A DNA stretch of 64,000 nt from Linnemannia schmuckeri (taxonomy: Eukaryota > Mortierellomycota > Mortierellomycetes > Mortierellales > Mortierellaceae). Location: positions 558,001 through 622,000 of the forward strand of contig JANATG010000019.1 of the NCBI GenBank assembly GCA_029449235.1, given 5' to 3'. The position numbers and the translations under genes are program-made. How positions within the stretch are numbered: position 1 is the stretch's first letter; every line of letters begins with the position of its first letter. The notes below the pieces were generated by a model, which worked only from the letters and a program-made list of their open reading frames with translations, did not search any database and was not told the DNA's origin. This document shows positions 47,288 to 59,427 of the stretch, in pieces.

Positions 47288-50056
47288 TCTCTTTCGTTGT
47301 GGAGGGGGTTGTTCACGCTCCTTTTCTCTGGTGGTTAAGTGAGGGAGTTATAAATATAGGGATAGGGGAATTAGCGATGCAAGGGATGAGAAGTAAGAAA
47401 GGCGTTGGTAGCCGTTGGAGAAAGCGGTTGGGAAAAGACACGGAAGAGAAAGGAGGATGGATGTAGAAAGTTGAAGAAAGGAAAAAGAGCGAGGAGATAG
47501 AAGAGTGGAAGAACAAGAGAGAGGAGAGAGAGAGAGAGATGGATAAACCTGTCAAGGAGATACAAAGCAATAAAAAAGCGACTCTCAGATAAAAGAAGAA
47601 AAGGGGTCCATGTGTTTGTGCGTGCTATTGATTGAATGTCTCTTTATGTTGTGTGCCTGGATATTCTTTTTCTGTACAAAGACAAAGGTCAAAGGGGGAA
47701 AGGAGGAAGGGGAAAGAAGGTCGTCGGATGTTTAAATCGCAAGTGGATAACGAAAGGTACGTGTACCCAAGGGCTGAGGGGAATGAAGGCCAAGCAGAAA
47801 AGAAGAATTGGCGGCATGCATCAAAGTACATCAGTGGCAGCAGCCAAAAAACTAGATCGATGTTCGAGACCCCTTCTCATTTACCTTGTCCCCTCGGATT
47901 GCGAGTGCACACAAAGATACAATACCCGCTTACGCCCTAGCAACAAACAAGCAATTTATTTTTTGAATATGGTGATTTGTGAGCATGCATGCAAACCTGT
48001 CTCTACTTCTCTCATCTTCCACCCTTCGCACTGCCACTCACTTGGACGGTGGCTTGTATTTGTCTCTCCGACAAAGGAAAAAAGTCTGTATCCTCCCTTT
48101 TGAGAGCAAAGGTCATGATGGTCCAGCCAGCCAAGCCCCGTCCCTCGCAAAAGGATGGACATGCATGTAACCACCTGTAAGCCGATTTTGCTATGACAGT
48201 CTCCACTTAAGTGGAATAACTAGAACCTGAACTGATCGGCCCTATCGTTATTCCTTGAGAATACAAATGTACAAGCACTGCAGTTTTTTTTTTCCGTTTT
48301 GTGCATAAGGGCCTATGTCGGTAGTGGAGATGTATAGCATTGCCTCGCTTCGCCGATCGTACATTTTGACGAGGATGCTGCGCCAGCACATCACAGCGGT
48401 ACGACTAAGTGCTAGCTGTGATTTTAGTGAGGTAAGTGATGGAACTGATCAAAGTGACTCTGTGACCGGAATAGTTCCCAGAAAGTGGCACGCGATAATC
48501 AATGAAACATAACTACGCCTCATTCTATTACCTCTGTCGATAGCATAGCCCTCGCCCCTCCCCTCCCCCCCCCCCCCCTATATTGAGCCTATGATCAAGA
48601 ATGTCCTCTCCTTCGTCATACACCTTGAGGGCCTCTCCATTCCCTTGTCAACCACTGCGGAGGCTGTCGTGCCCAACACGCCTCCATGCGCTGCCTTTTT
48701 TTCTTATTCGTAAGCTTATGTGGCACTCCCTCACCATTTTTTTCTTCTCGCAAAAATTGCATGGCCATTACTACAACACTGCCAGGTTTCCATCTACGAG
48801 ACCGCGTTTTTCCTACTCAAGTTCTATTTCTTTTTACATAATGATGTTGTGGAGGTGATAGAGAGGAACGAGAGAGGAACAGCGTAACGATTCTAGCGGC
48901 ATCGTACTTCTTTGCTGTCACCACTCTCATACATAACCACAAAAACAACATCAATGCGTAAACACTGTCAATGGATCATCACTGCACAATAATCTAGCGA
49001 GCCATAACTTTGGACATATGAAATCGCGTCAATGCTTTGAAGAGTCTTATACTTTGAAAAAAGAATGAAGAGAGAATAGTCCTCATTTGCACACCCATCC
49101 TCCATCTTTTTCTTTTATTGTCCTTACCATCTTTCACCTTCTCCTTTGACTTAATTCCCCTCGTTCCCTTATTTTTTTTCGTCGCCTTAAGTTAATTTTT
49201 TGCTTGTCTTTGACATTTCGCCTCTCTAAAAGTCAGCACTGTCTAATGATGTTGACTACCAGTACCTATCTTGATAACACGTCCCTCTCCCCTTACTTCT
49301 CGACGGGGACTCACTTCACATCTTCTTCCTTCGTGTACTGCCCCTTTCTTTCTCTATGCTAGGAGAGTCGCCATCTTTCGTCAATCTGTGCACACTGTCG
49401 GAAAAAGAAACTTGACAGAAATTGTAGAAGGAAAAAAAAACATGTTTCTCTCCGGCTCTTCTCCCTTGACCTTTATGCAAATTAAACAACAAGCGGATGG
49501 AAGTAATGAATCTCCCATTTATTTTTCTGGTTTCCTTTTCCAATTTCAAGTGTCCTCTTTTTCGGACTTCATTCCCGCGTACTTGTATCGATCGAAGAAG
49601 AAAATCGTTTTTATTCCTTGCATTATGGTATATTTGAAAAATGGACGTTGTTTATGTGGCTCACAGCTGCAGTAGACATATTGACCTTCGGTTGTCGCCC
49701 ATGCCTTTGCTTGAGTTATCTTTATCAAGTATGTTGGCCCATGCATATGTATGGCTTTGAGGGGAGCGCTCATTTTCCTGTGCAATGCAAAAGAGTAAAT
49801 CTCATTTTTCTCTTCCCCTACTGCACGTTCCGAGCCGCTATATTTTTTCTTTGACTCTTCGTCCATCCTTTTCTCGCCAAAAAATTAAGAGGTGATTGCT
49901 GCCAAGGGAGAGAGAGAAATTGGAAGATGAGGGAGAGGGGTGGAGGGAGGGAAAGAGGAGGAGAAAGAAACCCTCCCCCCCAGCAAAAATCCTTTTACGC
50001 GTTTTTTGTTTTCTGCTCATTTTTTTTACCTCAAAAAAAATCACACATCACATATA
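47288..50056. other. Gene-poor region upstream of the channel gene
   Basis: About 2.8 kb with purine- and pyrimidine-rich tracts and a C14 run near 48565-48578. Open frames here, including a 155-codon one at 47636-48103, have no protein-like features. I found no tRNA or other RNA gene by eye. Confidence 0.5.
47348..47358 (-). promoter_or_regulatory. TATA box of the channel gene
   Basis: TATATTTATAA on the minus strand about 61-71 bp before ATG 47287. Confidence 0.5.
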
Positions 50057-50214
50057 ATGCAGTTCACGACCTCGCTCATGGCCTCGTTCGCAGCCATGCT
50101 GGCCCTGTGGCAAGCATTTCTCAAGCCTGTGACACTGTCTGTCAGACATTCCCCGGTCCCTCAGACATCTGCAGCTATAAGTGCCTGATTGCATGTGATA
50201 GAACGCCCTCTTAA
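50057..50214 (+). pseudogene. Frameshifted relic of a small Cys-rich secreted protein
   Basis: ATG 50057 opens a typical signal peptide (MQFTTSLMASFAAMLA). Its frame then degenerates and stops at 50186-50188. In the frame two bases later, starting around 50104, the sequence reads as a compact Cys-rich peptide with five Cys spaced C-x3-C-x9-C-x3-C-x3-C and a stop at 50212-50214. The signal peptide and the Cys-rich part are adjacent but out of frame. This suggests a small secreted protein broken by one inserted or lost base. No intron of plausible size would join them. The role of the intact ancestor is unknown. A sequencing error is possible. Confidence 0.42.
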
Positions 50215-51727
50215 CCTGTTTTTGAATTCGCTTTCTACGAATGGTCATAACTGCAGAGCGGTCGGCGCTGAATCGATCATATGTACCAAGGACAATCCAT
50301 TTGGCGAGTGTTATACACACAAATGAGTTTGTGGAAGCAGCTGTTAGTCCCTCCCCCCCTCCCCCTGGGAACCAACCATGTAACAAGGGTCTATTTCATT
50401 TTTTTCTTTTCACAGTTCTACACCCGCTCATTTCACTTCGCTTCCATTATTTCCTTCTATCATCTAGTATACGTATTTTTATCGCAATGTCGCTTATCAT
50501 TGAGCTGTTTCTCTCCCTCATTTTTGTACTTTCATCGTCATTGCTACCAACATTGGAAAACAATAAATGCATTTTTTCATTTCAAGAAAACCACTTGTTC
50601 AACCGCGTCTATTTTTCAAACAAGCGAGAATACTCGCAAAAAAAGACAACCAAAACGCTCCAAGTAGCACACAGTTTATTCCGATCATGCTGGCCGAGGG
50701 GCACCGAGGTTTTGTTTACCTTGGTCCGTGCGTATCGATCCGATATGCAGCTTGTGCTTGAGTGATCCTCATTCCAAATGCCCATTGAACCATCGGGGCA
50801 AAGTCATTTTTCTTCCTGAACATTTCGTTACAAAACCAGAATAATATCTGCAACAAATTAGGCGACTAAACCTGAGACAAAGGACAAGGGGAGTGCATCC
50901 AAACGCGTAGAGTTCATGTGATTTTTTTTCTGTTGTTTTTCCAGGTTATGATCTGCGCGGTATAATAGCATGTAAATACAAAAACAGTAGGAGGAAATTT
51001 CAAAGGAGGAAGAAGAGTTACACCCGCCCTTTTCTTTTTGTCGACATGTTTCCTTTACTTGAAAGGAATTACAAAAATTGACAAACAGTGAAGACGGAAT
51101 AGGTAGGTAGGGTAGAGAAGGAGGGCTTTTCCATTATGCGTCCATCTTCTTCCTCTATTCCTTCGATCGTTCGTTCAATCGTTCCTTCCCTCTCCTTCCG
51201 TTCCCTCTTCTCTTGCTTATCAAAGCAAGAACAACCAGCTAGCCAACCATGTAGTTCGACAGCTCTCCTTCCCCATTGGTAGTTTCCTTCGTACATAGTT
51301 GTATCATTATCTCTACTCATCTTATCGTTCAATATAACTGTCAATGTACATATTTCTTATTTACAGCTCCTTCTCCCTCTTTGACTGTCTCGGTTTATCG
51401 CTTACACGGCATGCGCAGAAGACGAAAAAGAGCGAAGAAAAGAAGAGGGGAAGAAAAGGGCGAAATTATGACACGCGTCGTTCTCCGTTTTATGCTTCTT
51501 ACACGTGACTCTGAACCCTTCATGATTCCATATTTGACCGCATTCATTTTCTCCTTTCCGAGACATGAACAAGCAATCATCCAAAGACAAGCAGGTACAG
51601 GTCGAAGGTGTGGCAAAAAATAATTATTTTCTTTTGAAAAATGATATCTACATGGATGGAATGGTGGTGAGGATGATGCTAAAAGGGGAAGGGTGATATG
51701 AATAACCACTTTCTAAATGTAAAGGAC
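50215..51727. other. Intergenic region 3' of the CoA-transferase gene
   Basis: About 1.5 kb, AT-rich with CT-rich and purine-rich stretches. No supported gene. Confidence 0.5.
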
Positions 51728-54436
51728 TTAGTTCTGGATGAGGTCAGGGGAGATCTTGAAGGCAGCTCCTGTACCGCGCTTAACATCATCCACAGACACA
51801 TCCTCCATCAGCTCGGACAACACCAATCCACCATCCTTGACATCAAACACACACAAGTCCGTAATAATTCTGTCAACACATCCAACACCGGTCAAGGGGA
51901 GGGTGCAGTCTTCCAGAATCTTGTGCTTTCCACCCTTGGCAAGATGCTCCATCGTCACAACAACACGGGTACCGGGGCTGGCAACCAAATCCATAGCTCC
52001 TCCCATTCCCTTGACCATCTTGCGAGGAATGATCCAGTTAGCGAGATCGCCCTTGGCCGAGACTTGGAGGGCTCCGAGGATAGTCAAGTCGACGTGAGAA
52101 CCACGGATCATGGCAAACGAATCGTCACTCGAGAACAGGGAGGCTCCAGGCAACAAGGTAATAGTCTCCTTGCCAGCGTTGATCAGATCGGGGTCCTGCT
52201 CACCGGGCTTGGGGAAGGGTCCGAATCCGAGGATACCGTTCTCGGACTGCAAGTGGACATTGACGCCCTTCTTGAGGTAGTTGGAAGCCAACATGGGCAT
52301 ACCAATACCCAAGTTAACATACATTCCATTCTTGAACTCCTTGGCCGCACGACGAACAATCTTCTCACGACGACGGGCCGCCTCATCCTTGGCATCGACC
52401 GCATCAGAGGCTGTAACACCAGCAGGCTTCTCCTCCGTGAGCGTCAAGCGCTCAATACGCTTCTCATACCCCTTACCCTGGATGATCCTCTTGACAAAGA
52501 TTCCAGGCAAGTGAATATCCTCGGGGCGAAGGGAACCGACGGGGACAATCTCCTCAACTTCGGCAATGGTGTTCTTGGATCCCTTGGCCATGACGGGGTT
52601 AAAGTTCATGGCGGAGCCCTTGAAGACAAGGTTTCCGTAGGCATCGCCCTTCCAGGCCTTGACGAGCGAGTAGTCTCCTGTGATGGCCTCCTCCATGATG
52701 TACTTGCGTCCGTTGAACTCGCGCACCTCTCTGGGCTTGCTGCGGATCAACACCTTGCCCTCGGAGTCGTACTTGATTGCGAGCTCTCCAGTCTGGACTG
52801 CAAAGGTTGAAAGGAAAAGGTAAAATAAGGGAGCACATTTTAGTTATGTTGTTTGGTCTCGGATCAGACAGGATGAAGCCACACTTCTTCTATCCCTCAT
52901 GTGTATGTGTCTCCCTCTCTTAATAAGTGGCATGTCCTTTTTTCCATGGGGCAAGGGGAAAAAAAACAAGAGCAATAGAACAAGTGTGTGTGTAGGGGGG
53001 GGGGAACACGAATTGGAAACGAAAGGATCGGACACGGCAATGAATAAGGTGACACGGGCAAACATCAAATTAATAACAAAAAAAGAAAGCGACGAATTAC
53101 CTTCAGTGCCGTAGGCGGTGGGGGTGAAGAAGGCGGGGATACCTGCACCACCGGCACGGACACGCTCGGCCAAGGTGCCCTGGGGGGTCAACTCGACCTC
53201 CAGCTCGCCCGACAGGTACTGACGTTCGAATTCCTTGTTCTCGCCCACATAACTGCTGATCATGCGCTTGATCTAAATATGAAGGCAAGGGGGATGAGAG
53301 GGAAAGAGGAGGGAGGGATGGAGAGGAAAATAGAAAGGAAGACGGGAACCCATGTCTACTTTAGCATGCCGTTGTTCTTGTCCTTTGCTATGTTCACATT
53401 TCCATTAACAATCCCCCCGCCCCCAAACAACAACAAAAGCAACAAAACACCGAAGAAAGACACATACCTGTTTGGTGCGCAACAACTGTCCAAGTCCAAA
53501 ATCATCCACACCGGCATTGTTAGAGACAACTGTCAGATCCTTGCAATCGCCAGCACGGTTCTTGAGGGCTCCGATCAGGTTCTCGGGGATACCACACAAT
53601 CCGAATCCACCGACCATCAGTGTTGATCCCGAGGGGATATCCTTGACAGCCTCCTCGGCAGAGCTGTACACCTTGCTCAGGTTCTCGAGTTCTTCCTGCT
53701 TGTACTGGGGGCGGAAGGAGGAGAACTGGCGGCCAAACGTAGTTGTGAACGTGGCGATTGTCACCTTCTACTCGAATTGATAACATGTTGTGAATAAAAG
53801 ATATTGTTAGTTTTCTGTCGTCTATTTGCGTTTGTATATTACAGCTTGTTTGTCCCTTCCACACTTGGACAATATGGAATCTTGCCACTCCCTCCATCCT
53901 TGTTCCCTCACTGTCTTCACTTTTTTTTTTTTTTTTTTTTTTTGCTCCGACGACAATTTTGCTCATACTGCCGGTCAGTACTAATCCGACCCCACCCACC
54001 CCCCGTGAGAAAACTAAAGGATGAGCTTGCTTGCGAATTTTCACGAGGAAAATAAAAAGCGAAACCCAACTCAGCCAGCTCTTTGTTTTAGGACCCCGGA
54101 TTCTGTCTTCAACACACGCTCGCCAAGCAACCCTTCTCCAATAAGACGTCATATAAAAAATCCATGTGTGTCTATTCCAAAATGAGCTTCTCCGAAGGGT
54201 CTGTCCATGGTCCACTTGGATACACTGAAAGATCGCACATAGCAAACGACAGGTCCGTGGGAAGAAAATTACAAAGAAGCGAAAAAGTAAATTCAAATAG
54301 GAAAGCCGAAGGAAGGATGTGGAGAGAGGAATGGATGGAGGTTGCGCTTGATTTCATTTTAGCTCTCCCCCTAGTGGCTGATAAGTACCTTGGCGGCGCC
54401 ATGTCTTGCTTGCTGGAGAACGATGGTGAGGGTCAT
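51728..54436 (-). CDS. OXCT1-like: Mitochondrial succinyl-CoA:3-oxoacid CoA-transferase (SCOT)
   Basis: Four exons, 54436-54389, 53767-53468, 53272-53101 and 52797-51728, join in phase to 529 residues, the usual size of the fused two-domain enzyme. A mitochondrial presequence spans exon 1 and the start of exon 2 (MTLTIVLQQARHGAAK, then FTTTFGRQFSSF). The A domain has SGSTLMVGGFGLCGIPENLI and GTLAERVRAGGAGIPAF. The B domain has GMYVNLGIGMPMLASNYL and the active-site QSENGILGFGP, whose Glu forms the enzyme-CoA thioester. It moves CoA from succinyl-CoA to acetoacetate for ketone-body use in the matrix. All key motifs are present. The exon 2 acceptor could be 3 nt later (TAG or AAG), changing one Lys. 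Intron 1 contains a T23 run on the plus strand. Confidence 0.95.
53921..53943. repeat. Homopolymer T23 within intron 1 of the SCOT gene
   Basis: Twenty-three T residues on the plus strand (A on the sense strand of the gene), inside the 621-bp first intron. Confidence 0.85.
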
Positions 54437-55424
54437 TGACACGAAATATGTGTATGTATGAAGGGAAGGAAGGAAGAAGGTAGAGGAGAGGAGGGGTGTG
54501 GAAAGAGTGGAGAGCGTGAGAATAGAGTGGAGAGTGGAGAGGAGGGTGAGAAGGGTGCGTTTGTTGTTTCGAAAATAAGGAAAAAAGAGGAAAAGAAAGG
54601 GCGTGCCTTGCTGTTTAAATAACTCATCCGCCCTGGTTTGCATTCGGTCAGTCTAGTCCAGTCAGGGCTCATCATCTACGACTGAAGACTCAAATGGCCC
54701 ACGAGCACAAAATTTCTTCCTTGCCTTCTTCTCCACACTCGCCCAAGCCCCTCAATGGTACCTCTCCCCTCACATCAACCAATCACATTCATCAAAAGAA
54801 AATCTCTATTTAGCAAACACCTAACAACTCTCACGCTTCCTTCTTTTTTATTGCTTGCTGTCATCATGGTTATTTCTACCCCCTTTCCAACGGACACCAC
54901 TCGCACCCGACTATAGCTAAGATCTCTCTCTCTCTTGCGTGTGTGTCATGGATTAATGGCGAAGAAACGTGTAGAGCCCTTCGGATGTCCCGTTTTTTCA
55001 TCTCCTTTTTTTGCTGCATCCTCCGCCGTTTTGTCGCTTGTGGTAACTAAGATGAGCGCCACAAAATACCTCTTTCTAGACCCTGCCTATTCCATGAGCC
55101 TTGACTCGTCTTTCATTCCCTGTCACTCTCCCCGCATCCGTCTCGCTCTAATTGATTTCCGTTCCTGAATCGTCCTTTCTCACAGATATGATACACTCAT
55201 AAAAAATAAAGAGGTAATTACAATTGCGCATGCGTAGCTCAGCTACATTCAATGCTGGTTGCAATTTTTTTGAGTTATTTTTTTTTTCTTTAAAAAGGAA
55301 GGGCTAGTAATTACATGAGAGGAGGGTGTTTGGGATGTGAGATAAAAAGACTACTGTTACAGCAAACTATCAGAAAGATCAAATAGAGAAAAAGAAGCGA
55401 CAAACATAAGAGAAGCGAGTTTGT
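54437..55424. other. Promoter region of SCOT and 3' flank of the kinase gene
   Basis: About 1 kb, low-complexity GA-rich directly upstream of the SCOT start. The frame of SCOT exon 1 stays open upstream to about 54643, but that part is Phe/Leu/Ser/Thr-rich and not presequence-like, so the ATG at 54436 is preferred. No other gene. Confidence 0.5.
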
Positions 55425-58400
55425 TTAGACGGCAAGGGCAGTGGATCCGATCTGATCCTGCTGCTCAACGGACTGGCCTACATGCTGCTTGGCACGGCGG
55501 TTCAGAAGCGTAGCATGGTTCATGTTTAGCTCAAATCCGCGGCGGCGACGGTTCGTAGACGATGTCGAGTTCGATCCAACCGTCGATGTCGACGTAGACG
55601 TGCTCATCGTATGGCCCGATCGTGAGGGAGCCACCTGGTTGCTGCGAACACCGCCGTTGTTGGGGGCAGCCCCGGCTGGCACGCTATGTTGCACGGGTAT
55701 AGCCTGTCCAGCCATTTGTGACTGCTTCAGGTACTTTTGGTGATGCTCCGCTGCAATCTCGCCCTGAGCCTTCTGGTACTCCTGCTGCTGCTGCTGCAAC
55801 AGTAGCCGGAGCTCCTGGGCCTTCTGGTCCTCGTCCTTCTCCATGACATGTGTCTCGTCCTGAGCGTTGTTAATGTTAATCTGCACATCGTTCAAGCTGT
55901 TCACAATCGCCTCATCATCGCTCGACATCGTTCCCATGCTCTCCGAATCCTCATCCATCTCGTCCTCCTCGTTCAATTGAGACATGAATGCCTGGCGCTG
56001 GCGGGTAGAAGTATTCAGGGCATCAACAGGGTGAAGACCAGAGGCCTGAGGGGCGTTGCGGCGACGAGACTCTTCCTCCATACGGTGCACAGCGTTCGAA
56101 ACATCAAAGACCTCCTTGAGACCAATGCCGGGCGACAAGGGGTTCTCGGCTCTGCGCTTGTAGGCAGTTTTGGTCACGCCATACTCGGGTGTCATAGCAG
56201 CCACGTTCGACAAGACCTTGTTCTCGGGTGCAGGCGAATCAATAGCAATGGCTGGAACAGCCTCCTCGGCGACCTTGGCGGCAGTCTCTCCAGCCTTGAT
56301 CCATGGGTGAGCCAAAAACTGGTCAATCGTGTAGCGCTCATTGGGGTTAACGCACAGCAAGTGGGTAATTAGATCCTTGGCTATATGAAAGAGCGTCATA
56401 TATAGTTAGCATCTGTAGGATAACAAAATTTCCGAAAGGCAATAACAATTGTAAAAAAGAAGATATTTACCTGATGAAGAGATCTCGTCCCACCAAGGGC
56501 TAAGGAAGGAGTATTGTCCACGGGCAACCTTCTCGGTCAAAGCTTGAATGCTCTCATCGTAGAATGGAGGGAAACCACAGAGAAGAGTGTAGAGGACACA
56601 TCCCATGGCCCACATGTCGACCGACTTTGAATACCGCTCATCCTTGACAATCTCGGGAGCAGTGTATCCGACAGTTCCACAGGGAGTCATGGTCTGCTCG
56701 TTCCACACAACCTTGGACAGTCCAAAATCAGCAATCTTGACACGGCCAATTCCACCGCCTCCGATACCGGGCTGGAATACTCCCTCGTCCTCCTTGTCGT
56801 CCTCGTCGGGCTTGGCTCCGGGTGGCGAAGGGATAATGGGAATGGGCTCAAACAAAATATTTTCGGGCTTGATATCACGGTGAATAACGCCCTTTTCCTC
56901 GTGAAGGTAGCGAATGGCCTGGGCAACCTGGACAATGACATGACGAGTTAGGTCCTCAGAAAAGTAGGTCAGCTTGACAATACGGTGGAAGAGCTCTCCT
57001 CCGGGTGCCAATTCCAACACCAAGTAGTAGTGCTCGTTCGACTCTGAAAACTCGTACAACTCGACAATCCCTTGGTGCTTGAGCTGACGCATAATCTGAA
57101 CCTCCTTGAGAATATTGGCACGCTATAAAGTAAAAAAAAAAAAAAGGATCGCTGTCAACATTTTACCGCTTCTTCTCCACCAAAAAAGTGAAGAGGATGT
57201 GAAAAAGCAGGAAAAGAGAAGATACAAAGAAAAAGCAAAAACTGTGTGAAAGGAGGAGTAAAGATGGAAAGTGATGCTGACCTCAGTAACGCGAGGCTTC
57301 TTTTTCATGTCGCGATGGAGATGCTTATTCTGGAGACGTAAGTGGATTAGGTGGAACGAGACAGCGGAAAGCCAGGCATCGGTAGTAGAATGTGAGTACG
57401 AATGGTTCTTTCGATATTTTTTCCCTTCATGCCATCAAGTTTCCCATTCACGCCTTTCCCGTTTCCCGATCGTTTTTTTCACGATATGCATCCTGCTCCT
57501 GATATTGCTCACCAATCCTGAATATCCTTGACGTCCGCAGGCGAATCAAACGACAAGATTTTTTTTGTTTCCATGTGTTATCACACGTTGCTCTTTTCCA
57601 CAATGTCTAACTGAATCTGCTTTGAGAGAAAAACACACCCTTCTTTTCGTTTCCTTTGTCTTATGTGTTGTGCTCTTTCCCAATGACCCCAAACTGGCAA
57701 CAAGGTGCAGTAGGGATAAAAGTAGGAAAGTAGAGATGCAGGAGAGTGCGGAAGGCGGATGTGGTAATGGCGATAAGGAGAAGAGGATTTACCTGATGGG
57801 CGTTGAGCTCGAACTTGCGGACAACCTTGACGGCAACGAGGCGATCCATCTTTGTGTCGTATGCCTTGTAGACGTTGCTGAAAGCACCACTAGAGAAGAG
57901 TAGAGTTTAGAATAGAAAATCGTTTCGTCAGTAAAACTTGTTGACTGTTTCAGACGTGGGCGGATTCTAGGTTTTCTTTTCTCGCTCCCCTGGGATCAAT
58001 CAATTCATGCACTCATTCAACACTTGCAGGAGCAAAGAGGATCATGTCGAGAAAAAAAAAGAGAGACCAACATAAACCAGAGCAAGAAAAAACTCTCTTT
58101 GGATTAGGCTTCCCTCCCTGCTGTCTTATACACAAAACCCCGTTCGAACGACACCCTCTTCGTTTTCCAAAGGGAATGAAAGAGAAAGAGGATGAATAAC
58201 TACTATCTTCACTCCTCCTCCCTCCTCGAACCATCCAACAGTCATCCTGAGAGGAGCATGATGATTGACGAATCCCAAATCCTTTTTTTTTGTTGTTGTT
58301 GCTATGGTGCACTTAAAACCCCGACATGTCCTTTTTTCAGTCAATGAACTTGCAAAGAGAAAGAAAAACAAAGAGACGAGGGGATAAACTTGTCAGTTGG

Positions 58401-59427
58401 TTCCCAAGGCTCCGTCCAGAGCTGATGATGGTGATGATGCTGTTTGAAAAAAGAGAGAGGGGAACCTTGTTGCCTTCTCGGACGTAGTTTCTTCCTTCCT
58501 CCCTTTTCCTCCGTCCGAAAAGGTCAAGATTAATGCCGATGATATCATCCCGTCATCGACTTTTTAGAAACAAACAGTCAGAAAAAAAGAAACTCGAATC
58601 CGCCTTGCCTTTCAATTTTTTTTTGAGAGCCATTCCCGCATCCTCCGCTGACCCGCAAAAGCACCAACAAAATAGCCTTGGGGTCGCTTGTCCTCCTCCT
58701 CGGAGAATGAACGCCCCGCTCAGTTCTTCAATGCTCAGAAAAGAAAAGAAAAAAGAGAGGGGTATAGGGAGAGAAAGTGACCAGGAAAAGTGTGTTTACA
58801 GCCCAGACCACCTCTTGTCTGCGTCCAGTGCGGGTCCAGGCACTTCTCTATGCCCTCTCTGAGCCCATCCTTCCTGTCACCTCCTGCCGCTCCTCTGAAC
58901 CCACTCTCCTGTCACTCTCCTGTCATCTTTCTGTCACCCCCTCCGAAATCACCATCCTGTAACCGTTTATGCTCGTGAGAGACAATAAATACAAAAAAAC
59001 AAAAAAAAAAAAACAAAAAAAAGTGACACACTTACTCGCCCATTTTCTCGACGAGTCGGTATCGCTCCAGTCCAGGGTAAACGGGCATCTTGCTCTTTTG
59101 CTGTTTCTCCTCGGCGACGATCCTCGAGGCCGCCTCGGTGTTGTTGTTGTTGAAGTTGGTCGCATTGACTGCTGCGGCCGTAGCTGCTCCACTGTCCTGG
59201 ATATCGGCTGGCGTTGCTGTAGCGCCTCCTGTTGCTGTTGCTGGTGATCCTACTGATGCGGCTGTATTCCTTGAGGGTGAATTGTTTCTGGAGGCGTTTC
59301 TGGATTTGGAGGATCGTGATGATGAGGATGTAGGTCCTGCGGAGGAGGAGGACTCCCGTGGCTTCATGTCCTTGCCGCTCTTGCCGTGGCGGATAAAGTT
59401 CTTGAGTTGCTCGAGTAGAGGAGCCAT
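55425..59427 (-). CDS. Srk1/Rck2-type stress-activated Ser/Thr kinase (CAMK group)
   Basis: Five exons, 59427-59036, 57889-57793, 57329-57282, 57122-56471 and 56380-55425, give 714 residues in closed phase. A Ser/Thr/Ala/Asn-rich N-tail (about 120 residues) precedes a full kinase domain: glycine loop KMGDGAFSNVYKA, VAVKVV (Lys about 152), HRDIKPEN (Asp about 262), KIADFGLSKVVW and TPCGTVGYTAPEIVKDERYS. An insert between PENILFEPIP and DFG ends in PGIGGGGIGRVK. That insert and the SVDMWAMGCVLYTLLCGFPP block are hallmarks of yeast Rck2 and fission-yeast Srk1, which are phosphorylated by Hog1/Sty1-type MAP kinases. They act on translation and the cell cycle under osmotic or oxidative stress. The C-tail is Gln/Asn/Ser-rich with a basic stretch RRRRGFELNMNHATLLNRRAK that may be a MAPK-docking or autoinhibitory site (inference). 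Exon 3 is only 48 nt. Confidence 0.9.

Noticed and set aside
47636..48103. 155-codon plus-strand frame upstream of the channel gene
   Set aside because: Irregular composition without family features, in a purine-rich intergenic region.
51698..52810. 370-codon plus-strand frame opposite SCOT exon 4
   Set aside because: Antisense shadow of an unambiguous enzyme gene.
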